A stretch of DNA of 64,000 nucleotides from [Zimmermannella] alba NBRC 15616 (GCF_001570905.1 NZ_BCSO01000010.1:1-64000); one strand, 5' to 3'. Positions 53,100 through 61,469 are shown, counted from the first letter of the stretch. The notes: generated from the sequence alone by a model not told the origin. Numbers and translations are program-made.

Positions 53100-53550
53100 T
53101 TTGGCTAGTGGATTGCGAGGATATGGGCGTTCGTGCCGTGGCTGAGCTGGGTAGAGGAGCGGACCTATCAGTGTGATTGCAGGTGGTGACTTGTTGGTTA
53201 CGGCTGTCAACAAGCCAATACTCGGCCAACGTTCAGTAGGAAACATCCACTCGGAGCGATTCGGCCAAGAATGACTCGTTTCTGTCCGCAACGTGACGAG
53301 CTCTGCAGCTTGTTGTGACTAAAGCTGAACAAACGTTCTTCGTTGGCTCAGTCTTCCGAGGTTCGCTTGCGTCGACTTGCATCCGTTGGGTCCCTGTGGC
53401 GACGCAAAATCTCACTGAGGTGTGCCAGCCCGGGCATCTCGAACTACCTGAGAAAACACGTGTTGCATTCAGAACAACTCCCCAAAAGCCTGAGAACGGT
53501 GGTGGCCTTCAGCCGTGCGCTGCTCCTTGCAGTTTCAGGGATGTTGCAGT
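53100..53550. other. intergenic stretch of lower GC without a convincing gene
   Basis: No complete gene, RNA or repeat is supported apart from a worn REP-like phrase near 53140-53170 (GAGCTGGGTAGAGGAGCGGACCTATC). Composition is less GC-rich than the surroundings, and the one long frame across it (from 53315) has no family-like residues, so it looks like decayed or foreign DNA. Confidence 0.5.
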
Positions 53551-53556
53551 GTCAGG

Positions 53557-53990
53557 GATGACGGGCATCAACCTGTTCGTCGCCAAGGTGCCAGCTGCTG
53601 AGGCAGCCGGCCCCGTCTCGTCCAGTGGCGCCTACACCAACGGGCTCTTCAGCGTGACGTCGTCGGTGACGCCTATCTCGCTGCCCGCTGGTGATGGCAC
53701 GGTCAAGCTCACCTACACGCTGACCAACACCGGCAGTGAAGCGCTCTGGTACACGACGGAGAACAACAACGTGTGCGCTACGCAGGTCATTGGCTTCACG
53801 GCGAGTGTCTACTCGCCGGGCGAGTACTTCCGCATGCCTGGTGAGACGGCGAGCTTCTCGTGTTCCGGCAAGGTGACGCACCAAGACAAGGCGAATGCGC
53901 ACGTCCATGGCCCGAACGGTGAACCGCTCGTGTCGACGGGTGCCCAGGGCTTCGTCTCGGTCACCGCCGTTTCTGCCGCGCGAAGGTGCT
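53557..53990 (+). pseudogene. remnant of a surface-protein repeat domain
   Basis: A readable stretch encodes TGINLFVAKVPAAEAAGPVSS followed by a beta-rich repeat with VKLTYTLTNTGSEALWYTTENNNVC, TASVYSPGEYFRMPGE and TASFSCSGKVTHQD. It resembles the DUF11/DUF7507-type repeats of large actinobacterial wall proteins, where a cysteine pair closes each module. No signal peptide, start with ribosome site or C-terminal anchor is present, and the frame runs straight into the twin-hairpin element. It is most simply the leftover of a larger gene. Confidence 0.5.
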
Positions 53991-53995
53991 GCTCC

Positions 53996-54157
53996 AGAAC
54001 TGGTCAGAAATCAGGGGTACGTGGCGCAGATGTCGACGTACCCCCGATTTCTGACCAAGTGCGGAAGCCGCTGCCGGTCGCGGTCTCCGGAAATGTGGCA
54101 TCTGGCGGGGGTACGCGGCCATATGTGGGTCGTACACCCACCAGATGCCAGATTTTG
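53996..54157. repeat. twin-hairpin element, copy 1 (family B)
   Basis: First hairpin: TGGTCAGAAATC (54001-54012) pairs with 54046-54057, continued by GGGGTACGT/ACGTACCCC. Second: TGGCATCTGG (54096-54105) pairs with 54141-54150, with inner GGGGTACG and ATATG. A second copy in the same order and orientation lies at 59.76-59.91 kb. Confidence 0.8.
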
Positions 54158-54334
54158 GAAGGGCGGCACGTCGCGAGGTGGCACGGCATGAGGCCGCGCG
54201 ATGGCCACAAAGCTGGATGGCATCGGGCTCCGAGCTTCGTGCACATCCACACATCCACCCGACACGTTCATTTCGGCGCGCGAAAATAGAGACAGCGGGT
54301 GAACCCTGACGCCCGCCAAAGGGAAGTGATTGGC

Positions 54335-56461
54335 ATGCCCGAAGCCCAGAACACCACCCACGCTGCCGACGAGATCCGCGATGCCTGGCGCGGATTCGAG
54401 CGCGGAGCCTGGACCGAGTCCATCGACGTCCGCGACTTCATCGTCCGCAACTACACGCCCTACGACGGTGACGCCTCATTCCTCGCCGGCCCCACCGAGA
54501 AAACGACGCGCCTCTGGAACACGCTCGAGGAGAACTACCTCAAGGTGGAGCGCGAGCGCCGCGTCTACGACGTCGACGTCGACACCCCCGCCGACATTGA
54601 TGCGTTCCCGGCCGGCTACATCTCCGAGGACGACGACGTCGTGGTGGGCCTGCAAACGGACGTCCCGCTCAAGCGCGCGATGATGCCGAACGGCGGCTGG
54701 CGCATGGTCCGCACCGCCATCCAGGAGGCGGGCAAGGACGTCAACCCGACCATCGAGACGGCCTTCACCCGCTACCGGAAGACGCACAATGACGCCGTCT
54801 TCGACATCTACACGCCGCGCATCCGCGCCGCCCGCAGCTCGCACGTCATCACCGGCCTCCCGGACGCCTACGGCCGCGGCCGCATCATCGGCGACTACCG
54901 TCGCGTCGCGCTCTACGGTGTCGACGCCCTCATCGCCGAGAAGCAGGCTGCGAAGGACCGCTACGCCGACATGCCCTTCAGCGAGCACTGGGCCCGCTAC
55001 CGCGAAGAGCACGCCGAGCAGATCAAGGCGCTCAAGAAGCTCCTCAAGCTCGGCGAACTCTACGGCTTCGAGCTCGGACGCCCCGCCGCGAACGCTCGCG
55101 AAGCCGTGCAGTGGACCCACCTCGCGTACCTCGCCTCGGTGAAGAGCCAGGACGGCGCGGCCATGTCGATCGGCCGCCTCTCCGCCTTCTTCGACTGCTA
55201 TGTGGAGCGCGACCTCGCCGAGGGCACGCTCACCGAATCCGAGGCGCAGGAGCTCATCGACGCGCTCGTCATCAAGCTCCGCATCGTCCGCTTCCTCCGC
55301 ACGATCGACTACGACCAGATCTTCTCCGGCGACCCGTACTGGGCCACCTGGAGCGACGCAGGATTCGGCGAGGACGGTCGCTCGCAGGTGACGAAGACCT
55401 CCTTCCGCCTCCTGCAGACCCTCCGCAACCTCGGTCCCGCACCCGAGCCGAACATCACGATCTTCTGGGACCCGGCCCTGCCCGCCGGCTACAAGGAGTT
55501 CTGCTCGGCGATCTCCATCGAGACGAGCTCGGTGCAGTACGAGTCCGACGCACAGATCCGAGAACGCTGGGGCGACGACGCAGCGATCGCCTGCTGCGTC
55601 TCCCCGATGAAGATCGGCCAGCAGATGCAGTTCTTCGGCGCCCGCGTGAACGCGGCGAAGGCGCTCCTGTACGCCATCAACGGTGGCCGGGATGAGATGA
55701 GCGGCAAGCAGATCGTCGACGGCCACACCGCCGTCGAGGGCGACGGCCCGCTCGACTTCGACGACATCTGGGACAAGTACGAGGACATGCTCGACTGGGT
55801 CGTCGGCACGTACATCGAGGCGCTCAACATCATCCACTACTGCCACGACCGGTACGCCTACGAAGCGATCGAGATGGCGCTCCACGACAGCGAAATCATC
55901 CGCACCATGGGCTGCGGCATCGCCGGGCTCTCGATCGTCGCTGACTCGCTCGCCGCAATCAAGTACGCGAAGGTGTACCCGGTGCGCGACGAGACGGGCC
56001 TCATCGTCGACTACCGCGTCGAAGGCGAATTCCCGGTCTACGGCAACGACGACGACCGCGCCGACGACATCGCCGCGACCGTCGTCCACACCGTGATGTC
56101 GAAGATCAAGGAGCACAAGCTGTACCGGGACGCCATCCCCACCCAGTCGGTGCTCACGATCACCTCGAACGTTGTCTACGGCAAGAACACCGGCAACTTC
56201 CCGTCCGGCCACCGTGCCGGAACGCCCTTCGCGCCGGGTGCCAACCCCGAGAACGGCATGGACACGCACGGCATGGTCGCGTCGATGCTCTCGGTCGGCA
56301 AGCTCGACTACGAAGACGCGCTCGACGGCATCTCCCTCACGAACACGATCACCCCGCAGGGGCTCGGTCGCACGAAGGAGGAGCAGGTGCAAAACCTCGT
56401 CGGCATCCTCGACGCCGGCTTCATCATGGACACGAACAAGGCCTTCGGTCCGAAGGCCTAA
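54335..56461 (+). CDS. pflB: pyruvate formate-lyase catalytic chain lacking the glycyl-radical domain
   Basis: Cleaves pyruvate with CoA to acetyl-CoA and formate under anaerobiosis. The 708 residues match PFL from [19 protein letters not shown] onward, with the catalytic cysteine pair C420-C421 in [12 protein letters not shown] and the late [17 protein letters not shown]. It then ends at [21 protein letters not shown], just where other PFLs (about 760-790 aa) enter the loop bearing the radical glycine. That domain is encoded by the next gene. ATG at 54335 is preceded by AGGGAAG; a GTG at 54299, six bases after TAGAGA, would add 12 residues. Spacer to the next gene is 113 bases. Confidence 0.93.
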   Translation: MPEAQNTTHAADEIRDAWRGFERGAWTESIDVRDFIVRNYTPYDGDASFLAGPTEKTTRLWNTLEENYLKVERERRVYDVDVDTPADIDAFPAGYISEDDDVVVGLQTDVPLKRAMMPNGGWRMVRTAIQEAGKDVNPTIETAFTRYRKTHNDAVFDIYTPRIRAARSSHVITGLPDAYGRGRIIGDYRRVALYGVDALIAEKQAAKDRYADMPFSEHWARYREEHAEQIKALKKLLKLGELYGFELGRPAANAREAVQWTHLAYLASVKSQDGAAMSIGRLSAFFDCYVERDLAEGTLTESEAQELIDALVIKLRIVRFLRTIDYDQIFSGDPYWATWSDAGFGEDGRSQVTKTSFRLLQTLRNLGPAPEPNITIFWDPALPAGYKEFCSAISIETSSVQYESDAQIRERWGDDAAIACCVSPMKIGQQMQFFGARVNAAKALLYAINGGRDEMSGKQIVDGHTAVEGDGPLDFDDIWDKYEDMLDWVVGTYIEALNIIHYCHDRYAYEAIEMALHDSEIIRTMGCGIAGLSIVADSLAAIKYAKVYPVRDETGLIVDYRVEGEFPVYGNDDDRADDIAATVVHTVMSKIKEHKLYRDAIPTQSVLTITSNVVYGKNTGNFPSGHRAGTPFAPGANPENGMDTHGMVASMLSVGKLDYEDALDGISLTNTITPQGLGRTKEEQVQNLVGILDAGFIMDTNKAFGPKA

Positions 56462-56475
56462 CCCCTCGGCCTCAC

Positions 56476-56533
56476 GGGCGGCGCACACCCCGGCGTCGCC
56501 CGGATGCGGCGGGATCCAGCATCCACCGCATCC
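56476..56533 (+). other. two stem-loops between the split PFL genes
   Basis: GGGCGGCG (56476-56483) pairs with CGTCGCCC (56494-56501), one G-U included. GGATGCGG (56502-56509) pairs with CCGCATCC (56526-56533). They could set the ratio of the two subunits by processing or partial termination. Confidence 0.5.
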
Positions 56534-56574
56534 CCCCCACACCATCCACCGCCCGCCCAGCACTGGAGTACATC

Positions 56575-56826
56575 ATGGCCAAGCACACCTTCGACGAGCG
56601 CCTCGAAGCGATGAAGGCAGCCCGCACCGAACACAACATGGAGCAGGGGCTCTACCACGCGAACATCAACGTCCTGAACCGCGAGACGCTCGAGGACGCG
56701 ATGGCGAACCCCGAGAAGTACCCGAACCTCACCGTCCGCGTCTCGGGCTACGCCGTGAACTTCGTGAAGCTCACGCCCGAGCAGCAGCGCGACGTGCTCG
56801 AGCGCACCTTCCACCAGAACGCGTAG
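56575..56826 (+). CDS. grcA: stand-alone glycyl-radical subunit of pyruvate formate-lyase (GrcA/YfiD-like)
   Basis: 83 residues. After a charged helical N-terminus ([19 protein letters not shown]) it aligns with the end of [25 protein letters not shown], then the radical loop [11 protein letters not shown] with Gly58, then [14 protein letters not shown]. In E. coli the similar YfiD (GrcA) is a spare part for oxygen-damaged PFL; here the partner PFL has no glycine of its own, so this protein must be an obligatory subunit. Its own ribosome site (GGAG, eight bases before the ATG) and distinct N-terminus argue against a sequencing frameshift. Confidence 0.93.
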   Translation: MAKHTFDERLEAMKAARTEHNMEQGLYHANINVLNRETLEDAMANPEKYPNLTVRVSGYAVNFVKLTPEQQRDVLERTFHQNA

Positions 56827-56881
56827 GGCGTGCTGGCGGAATTGGTTGTGGATGCCGCGGGCGACGCGGCGTGGGTGAGCG

Positions 56882-57766
56882 ATGCCTGCTGAATGCTTGA
56901 ACCCAGGCGGGCTGGACGCCGTCACGCTCGGCTCCGGCGGCGAGCTGCCGATTGCGCCGCGACGTGCCGGTGCCGGGACAGACGGCCTCGACGAGGTGAC
57001 GCTTGAGCGGCACGACCGGCTCTCGCGGATCCGCCGAGGTGAGCTCGGCACGATCCACTCGTGGGAGCTCGTCACCGCGGTTGACGGGCCGGGCACGCGC
57101 CTCACGATCTTCTTCTCGGGATGTCCGCTGCGCTGCCTGTACTGTCACAACCCCGACACGATCGAGGCGAAGGACGGGCAGGATGTGCCGCTCGACCACC
57201 TCGTGCAAAAGATCCGACGCTACGAGTCGGTGTTCCGTGCAACGCGGGGCGGGATCACGCTCTCGGGTGGTGAGGTGCTGCAGCAACCGAAGCTTGCCGC
57301 GCGGCTCTTGAAGGCCGCGAAGCATATGGTCGTGCACACGGCGATCGACACCTCTGGGTTTTTGGGCGCGAACGTGACCGACCAGATGATGGGCGATATT
57401 GACCTCGTGCTGCTCGATGTGAAGGCGGGGGATGAGGAGACCTACCACCGCGTGACGGGGCAGCGGCTGCAGCCGACGATCGACTTTGGTGACCGGCTCT
57501 CGGCGCACGGCGTCGAGATTTGGGGGCGCTTCGTGCTCGTGCCGGGGCTCACGGATTCGTGGGACAACGTCGAGAACGTGGCTGACATCATGGCCCGCTG
57601 GTCATCGCTCTCGCGTGTCGAGGTGCTGCCGTTTCACCAGATGGGGCGCGACAAGTGGGAGGCGCTCGGGCGGCGGTACGAGCTTGAGGACACGCAGCCG
57701 CCGAGCGCGGAGCTGCTGGAGCGGGTGCGCGACCAGTTCCGGGCCCGTGGCCTGACTGTGTACTAG
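56882..57766 (+). CDS. pflA: pyruvate formate-lyase activating enzyme (radical SAM)
   Basis: Abstracts hydrogen from the radical glycine using SAM and a 4Fe-4S cluster. The cluster motif is CPLRCLYCHNPD, followed by GGITLSGGEVLQQP, DTSGFLG and the C-terminal VEVLPFHQMGRDKWEALG. 294 residues, about 48 longer than E. coli PflA at the N-terminus (start of homology GTIHSWELVTAVDGPG); a GTG at 56996 would remove most of the extension. It follows the glycyl-radical gene by 55 bases in the same operon. Its substrate here is the small subunit, not a full PFL. Confidence 0.94.
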   Translation: MPAECLNPGGLDAVTLGSGGELPIAPRRAGAGTDGLDEVTLERHDRLSRIRRGELGTIHSWELVTAVDGPGTRLTIFFSGCPLRCLYCHNPDTIEAKDGQDVPLDHLVQKIRRYESVFRATRGGITLSGGEVLQQPKLAARLLKAAKHMVVHTAIDTSGFLGANVTDQMMGDIDLVLLDVKAGDEETYHRVTGQRLQPTIDFGDRLSAHGVEIWGRFVLVPGLTDSWDNVENVADIMARWSSLSRVEVLPFHQMGRDKWEALGRRYELEDTQPPSAELLERVRDQFRARGLTVY

Positions 57767-57773
57767 GGCAACT

Positions 57774-57901
57774 GAGCTGATCGAGGAGGCCGCAGGCCGT
57801 ATCGAGAGTACGCGGTGTGCGGCGAGCGGCGTCGAATTTCGGCTCTATATCGTCTATCCCTCGTCGGGAGCGGGATAGCCGGTATATGACGAAAACGCGA
57901 C
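57774..57901. repeat. REP half followed by family A palindrome
   Basis: GAGCTGATCGAGGAGGCCGC...GTATCGAGAGTACGCGG (57774-57819) precedes a nested palindrome GTCG-TTTCG-TATAT-TATCCC / GGGATA-ATATA-CGAAA-CGAC (57831-57901). Over about 59 bases it aligns with the palindrome at 31.54-31.61 kb. Between convergent genes. Confidence 0.8.
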
Positions 57902-57909
57902 AGGCGACC

Positions 57910-59685
57910 TCACGCGGTGTGGCGGTGCTTTCGGCGGGAGATCACGGCGAGCGCCAGGCCGACGGCGAGGACTCCTGCCGTCCACACCATCCACCACGGA
58001 AACTCCGGCGACCCCGCGGGTGCGGAGGCAGCATCCTCATCCGCTGGTACCTCGATCGACTCGCCCCATCCGGCAGGCAACTCCGCCTGCGCCACTGCCG
58101 GCGCGGGCTCCGAGGTCGATGCCGCGAACTCCGTCCAACTCGCCTCAGCGGGCTCCCCGCCCGCCGCAAGCTTCCAGGCCATCGCGCGGATGCCAGGCCT
58201 GGCCCGCTCGAGCACCTCGGCGTCGCTCAAGGCATCCGGAATATCGCTCCAGATCGCAAACATTGCGCCCGCAGCCTCTGCCTCTTGCGCTGTGCCGCCG
58301 AGGGAAGGGAATGTCTCCGGCATCCAGCTCTCGAAGATGCGCTCGCCCGTCGGATACGCGTACCCCACCCGCTCGCCGAGCACGAAGTAAAGGAACTCGT
58401 CGTTCACGTTGATGAGCGGATGACCGCCCGCGGCGAACGCGTCCGTCGTCGCGACGCCCTCGGGCCGCGTCGTCCAGTACGCCACCTCGATTGCCGGATC
58501 GAGCGTGACGACGCTTCCGCGCAGCATCCCGTCGCTCCACACTCGCGTCGTGAAGCCGAGTTCGGCGAGCTTCGCCGCTCGGCCGTTCACGAACTCCGTG
58601 AGCGCGTCGAAGGCCGTCGCCGTCGGGCCGTGGTTCGCCTGCGCGTGCGCGGTGAGGCGCGCAACCTCATCCGCGTCGTCAAAGTCGACGAACTCGTCGG
58701 CGCCGAGGTTCCAACTGCCCTTCGGGAAGAGCTCCGCGTACTCCCCGATGAGGTTGTCGGCGAAGGCCACCGCCTCCGGGTTCGTGATGTCGAGGCCGCC
58801 GTACGTGTCCTGGCCGCTGCCTGTCTGGAGGCGAAACTCGGGATGCGTGTCGAGCACGTGCTCGAGGTGGCCGGGCATGTCGAGCGAGGGGCTCAGGCGC
58901 ACACCCCGGGCGGCGCCGTAGTTGACAAGTTGCCGCACCTCATCCTTCGAAAGAGCATCCGGTGACGCGATGTCCGGGTAGCGCTCGCTCTCGATCGCGA
59001 AGCCCTCGAACTCGGAGAAGTGCAGCTCGAGCTCGTTGAGGCCAGCCCACGCCGCCTCGTCGATAAAGCCGCGGATGGCCTCGGGGGAGTAGTGCTTCCG
59101 AGCAATGTCGAGGTGGATGCTGCGGTGTTCGAGCGGCGGGGCGAAGGTGAGGTTGAGTGGCGGAATTCCCTCCTCGCTGAAGTGCTCGTCGAGGGCGAGG
59201 AGGGTGCGGGTGAGGATCGCGAAGCCGTCCCGGTCTGGGGCGGTCAGCTGGATCTCCTGCGCGGTCGTCGCGAGGTGTAGTTCGCGGTGGTTTGGATCGT
59301 GGATGAAGCGGATCGTGGGCGTGGCCGCATCGGCCGCAAAGGCTGGCACCGTGCCGTTCAGGGCGGCGAGCTCGCTCGCGAGACGAGTGGCCTCGGCGAG
59401 GAGATCCGGGTGGACATCGTTGGGATCGCGAAGGTCGTGTGCCCAGCCCGGCTCGCTTGCGCTCATCGTCGTGTAGGCGCTGAGGGGCGTGCCTTCGCCC
59501 TCGAAGCGTTCGGCCGAACTCGGCGGAATCGTGAGGCCGAGCTCGAGGGCGGTGGTCGGGGTGCCCTCCGCTGCGACGGTCTGGTGGGCGGGCTCGGTCG
59601 CGCTCGCGGGGCTTGCCTGCAGCAGCATCGCGATCGCGACGAGCGTCACCACGAGGGTGCGGAAGCGGTGCAAGCGGACGGCCAT
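57910..59685 (-). CDS. secreted, membrane-anchored beta-N-acetylhexosaminidase (GH20)
   Basis: Removes terminal GlcNAc or GalNAc residues outside the cell. 591 residues: signal peptide (FRTLVVTLVAIAMLLQASPASA), a GH20b-type N-terminal domain, then the catalytic barrel (RSIHLDIARKHYSPEAIRGFIDEA, SPSLDMPGHLEHVL) with the catalytic Asp-Glu pair in WNLGADEFVDF. A C-terminal helix (FPWWMVWTAGVLAVGLALAVI) and SRRKHRHTA anchor it to the membrane; there is no LPXTG. Convergent with the pfl operon. Confidence 0.9.
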   Translation of the reverse strand: MAVRLHRFRTLVVTLVAIAMLLQASPASATEPAHQTVAAEGTPTTALELGLTIPPSSAERFEGEGTPLSAYTTMSASEPGWAHDLRDPNDVHPDLLAEATRLASELAALNGTVPAFAADAATPTIRFIHDPNHRELHLATTAQEIQLTAPDRDGFAILTRTLLALDEHFSEEGIPPLNLTFAPPLEHRSIHLDIARKHYSPEAIRGFIDEAAWAGLNELELHFSEFEGFAIESERYPDIASPDALSKDEVRQLVNYGAARGVRLSPSLDMPGHLEHVLDTHPEFRLQTGSGQDTYGGLDITNPEAVAFADNLIGEYAELFPKGSWNLGADEFVDFDDADEVARLTAHAQANHGPTATAFDALTEFVNGRAAKLAELGFTTRVWSDGMLRGSVVTLDPAIEVAYWTTRPEGVATTDAFAAGGHPLINVNDEFLYFVLGERVGYAYPTGERIFESWMPETFPSLGGTAQEAEAAGAMFAIWSDIPDALSDAEVLERARPGIRAMAWKLAAGGEPAEASWTEFAASTSEPAPAVAQAELPAGWGESIEVPADEDAASAPAGSPEFPWWMVWTAGVLAVGLALAVISRRKHRHTA

Positions 59686-59754
59686 GCCTCAGTTCTATCG
59701 ATCAGAGCTGAGTCTGGGCGATGAGTGCGCGCGTCGGGCGGCGGTCGCGGTTCC

Positions 59755-59912
59755 GCAATTGGTCAATTTCGAGGGGTACGTGCCGCATATGGGTTCATGC
59801 CCCCGAAAACTGACCAATTGTGGAGCAGGCCTCCGGTGCCACCTCCGAAAAACTGGCATCTGGGAGACCTTCGCGACCATATGCGGGTTGAACCCCCGCC
59901 AATTGCCAAATT
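59755..59912. repeat. twin-hairpin element, copy 2 (family B)
   Basis: First hairpin: CAATTGGTCAATTTCG (59756-59771) pairs with 59804-59820 (one bulge), inner GGGGTACGTG/ATGCCCC. Second starts TGGCATCTGG (59854) and closes at CAATTGCCA (59900-59908), weaker pairing. Linker and flanks (CTCCG-AAA, TGCCA-ATTT) match copy 1 at 54 kb. Confidence 0.75.
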
Positions 59913-59954
59913 TCCGGAGCTGGGGTGGAACGGGAGTCGGGCCTCCGGTGCCGC

Positions 59955-60077
59955 CTACCCCTGGCGCGCCTTGAAGCGCGGGTTCTTCTTGTTGATGACG
60001 TAGGTGTGGCCGCGGCGGCGGACGACCTTCGAGCCGGGCTGGTTCTTGAGGTTCTTGAGAGAGGCGCGGACCTTCAT
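59955..60077 (-). CDS. rpmJ: 50S ribosomal protein bL36, cysteine-free type
   Basis: 40 residues: [21 protein letters not shown], then [19 protein letters not shown]. It lacks the Cys-Cys-Cys-His zinc ribbon of the ordinary bL36, so it is the zinc-independent paralogue that replaces the zinc form when zinc is scarce. AGGAG lies five bases before the ATG. It diverges from a COG0523-like gene with a Zur-like box between them. Confidence 0.95.
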   Translation of the reverse strand: MKVRASLKNLKNQPGSKVVRRRGHTYVINKKNPRFKARQG

Positions 60078-60116
60078 GGAGACTCCTGACGTTGCGCTGG
60101 CACGACATCCAGCAGT

Positions 60117-60137
60117 TATTGAGAAACGATGTCAGTA
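60117..60137. promoter_or_regulatory. Zur-like operator between bL36 and the COG0523-like gene
   Basis: 21-bp interrupted palindrome TATTGAGA...TGTCAGTA, symmetric at TA-TGA-A / T-TCA-TA. It ends three bases before the -10 box (60141) of the rightward gene and lies 40 bases before the bL36 start, so a bound repressor would block the first and probably both. The TGA-N9-TCA spacing is typical of Fur/Zur-family boxes. Confidence 0.55.
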
Positions 60138-60140
60138 CTG

Positions 60141-60146
60141 TAGGGT
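60141..60146 (+). promoter_or_regulatory. -10 box of the COG0523-like gene, leaderless
   Basis: TAGGGT, then seven bases, then the ATG at 60154; overlapped upstream by the Zur-like box. Confidence 0.55.
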
Positions 60147-60153
60147 GTCGAAA

Positions 60154-61347
60154 ATGCTTTCGCAACGCAGCCACCTTCCGAACCCTCTCGCCGAGCGGCG
60201 AGCAAACAGCGCTGTGCTCGTGTTCGGGCGTGACCGGATGCTTCGCACGAGACTTGCGCAGGAGCTCGCCGAGACAATCGGCGCCGACCACCTCGCAGCC
60301 CAGGCCGTCACGGAACCGTGCGCCGAAGTGGGGGAGCGGGTCGACCTCGACGGCTCCACCACCGCCCTCGCGCACAGCCTCGACGAAGCGCTCGAACGAC
60401 ACGACACCAACGCGCCGCGCACACTCGTCATCGACGTGGACGAGCGGCTCCGCCCCCTGGATATCGTTGGCCTCTTCACGCGCCACGACCCGCTCGCCGA
60501 CGCCCAACCGGCCCGGGCCATGAACCCGGACGCCGCCGAGGCACGGGATGCCCGCGTCGAACTCGCCCGCATCATCACCGTCACCACCCCGGCCGCCGTC
60601 GCCCGCGCCATCGCCGACGAGGGCTACCTCCCCGTCACCGGCCACCACGGCGACGCCCTCCACGCCGAAGCCGTCATCGCGGTGAACCAGCTCGAAGGGG
60701 CGGATCACCTCGTCCTCCTCCGAAGTGCATCCGGCAGCCGACCCGAGGCCTTCGCTCCAGTACCAGCGGACGGCCCGCGCCGCAGCGAGCACCTCCTCCA
60801 GGCCCTCGCCCCGCTCGCCAGCGTCGACGCCGCGACGAGCCTCCCCGACGCGCTCCACCGCATCCACACGCAGCTCGGCCACGGTAGCCTCCACGCCGCC
60901 CACCCCGGCTGGGCGCTCGGCCTCTCCGGCGAAATCCTCGAGCCGAAACGGGATGACGTCGACACGATCCGCGTGACGATCGAGCGGCCGATCCACCCCA
61001 ACCGCCTCGTCCGCTTCCTCAACCGCCGACTCGAAACCGGCGAACTCGGCTACGTCGCCCGCTCGAGCGGCATGTGCCGCCTCGCGAGCCGCAGCCCACG
61101 CCTCGCGCACTGGGACCACGTCGGCTCGATGATCGCCTTCGAACCGATCGACCACGACGCCTTCGATGGCGAGCTCGTCGGCCTCGACCTCACCCTCATC
61201 GGGATCGACCTCGACGAGGACGGCATCCGCGCCGGCCTCGCCGAAACCGCGCTCAGCGACGCCGAATTCCTTGCCGGAGAGGTGCTCTGGCAGCACCTCG
61301 CTGACCCGCTCCCCGAGTGGGAGCACAGCCCGGACGACGTGCACTAG
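60154..61347 (+). CDS. COG0523/CobW-C domain protein with degenerate GTPase motifs
   Basis: 397 residues. The C-terminal 110 residues are a clear CobW_C domain (ERPIHPNRLVRFLNRR, GYVARSSGMCRLASRSP, LIGIDLDEDGIRAGLAETALSDAEFLAGEVLWQHLADPLPEWEH). The N-terminal half has the GTPase fold rhythm, but the P-loop GxxGxGKT is replaced by VFGRDRMLRTRL, and the CxCC metal motif is missing. It therefore probably does not hydrolyse GTP in the usual way. Homologues are zinc-insertion proteins induced by zinc shortage; the Zur-like box and divergent zinc-free bL36 support that setting. Confidence 0.82.
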   Translation: MLSQRSHLPNPLAERRANSAVLVFGRDRMLRTRLAQELAETIGADHLAAQAVTEPCAEVGERVDLDGSTTALAHSLDEALERHDTNAPRTLVIDVDERLRPLDIVGLFTRHDPLADAQPARAMNPDAAEARDARVELARIITVTTPAAVARAIADEGYLPVTGHHGDALHAEAVIAVNQLEGADHLVLLRSASGSRPEAFAPVPADGPRRSEHLLQALAPLASVDAATSLPDALHRIHTQLGHGSLHAAHPGWALGLSGEILEPKRDDVDTIRVTIERPIHPNRLVRFLNRRLETGELGYVARSSGMCRLASRSPRLAHWDHVGSMIAFEPIDHDAFDGELVGLDLTLIGIDLDEDGIRAGLAETALSDAEFLAGEVLWQHLADPLPEWEHSPDDVH

Positions 61348-61404
61348 CCGCCGCTCCGGCACGAGACCGGTGGCGAGTACCGCATCTCCCGCTCGCCACC
61401 CCAC

Positions 61405-61456
61405 CCCGCAACCCGAGTCGCACCGATTCGGGGGAGTCCACGACTCGGGTTGCGGG
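61405..61456. repeat. palindrome, 16-bp perfect stem
   Basis: CCCGCAACCCGAGTCG (61405-61420) is fully complementary to 61441-61456; the 20-base loop contains GATTCGGGGGAGTC. It lies just before the hadA promoter. Confidence 0.85.
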
Positions 61457-61469
61457 AAACCTTCCCGCG

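Noticed and set aside
53315-54289. 324-codon open frame across the region before pflB
   Set aside because: Its second half reads through both hairpins of the twin-hairpin element, and its first 80 residues have no family-like pattern; only 53557-53990 looks like former coding sequence.
54476-56563. 695-codon minus-strand frame opposite pflB
   Set aside because: It is a codon-bias shadow of pflB (Val/Asp/Glu/Arg/Leu-rich) without recognisable features.
56462-56574. Split PFL as a sequencing frameshift or recent nonsense mutation
   Set aside because: The large chain ends with its own tail, the small gene has a distinct N-terminus and ribosome site, and the 113-base spacer does not encode the missing PFL loop residues.
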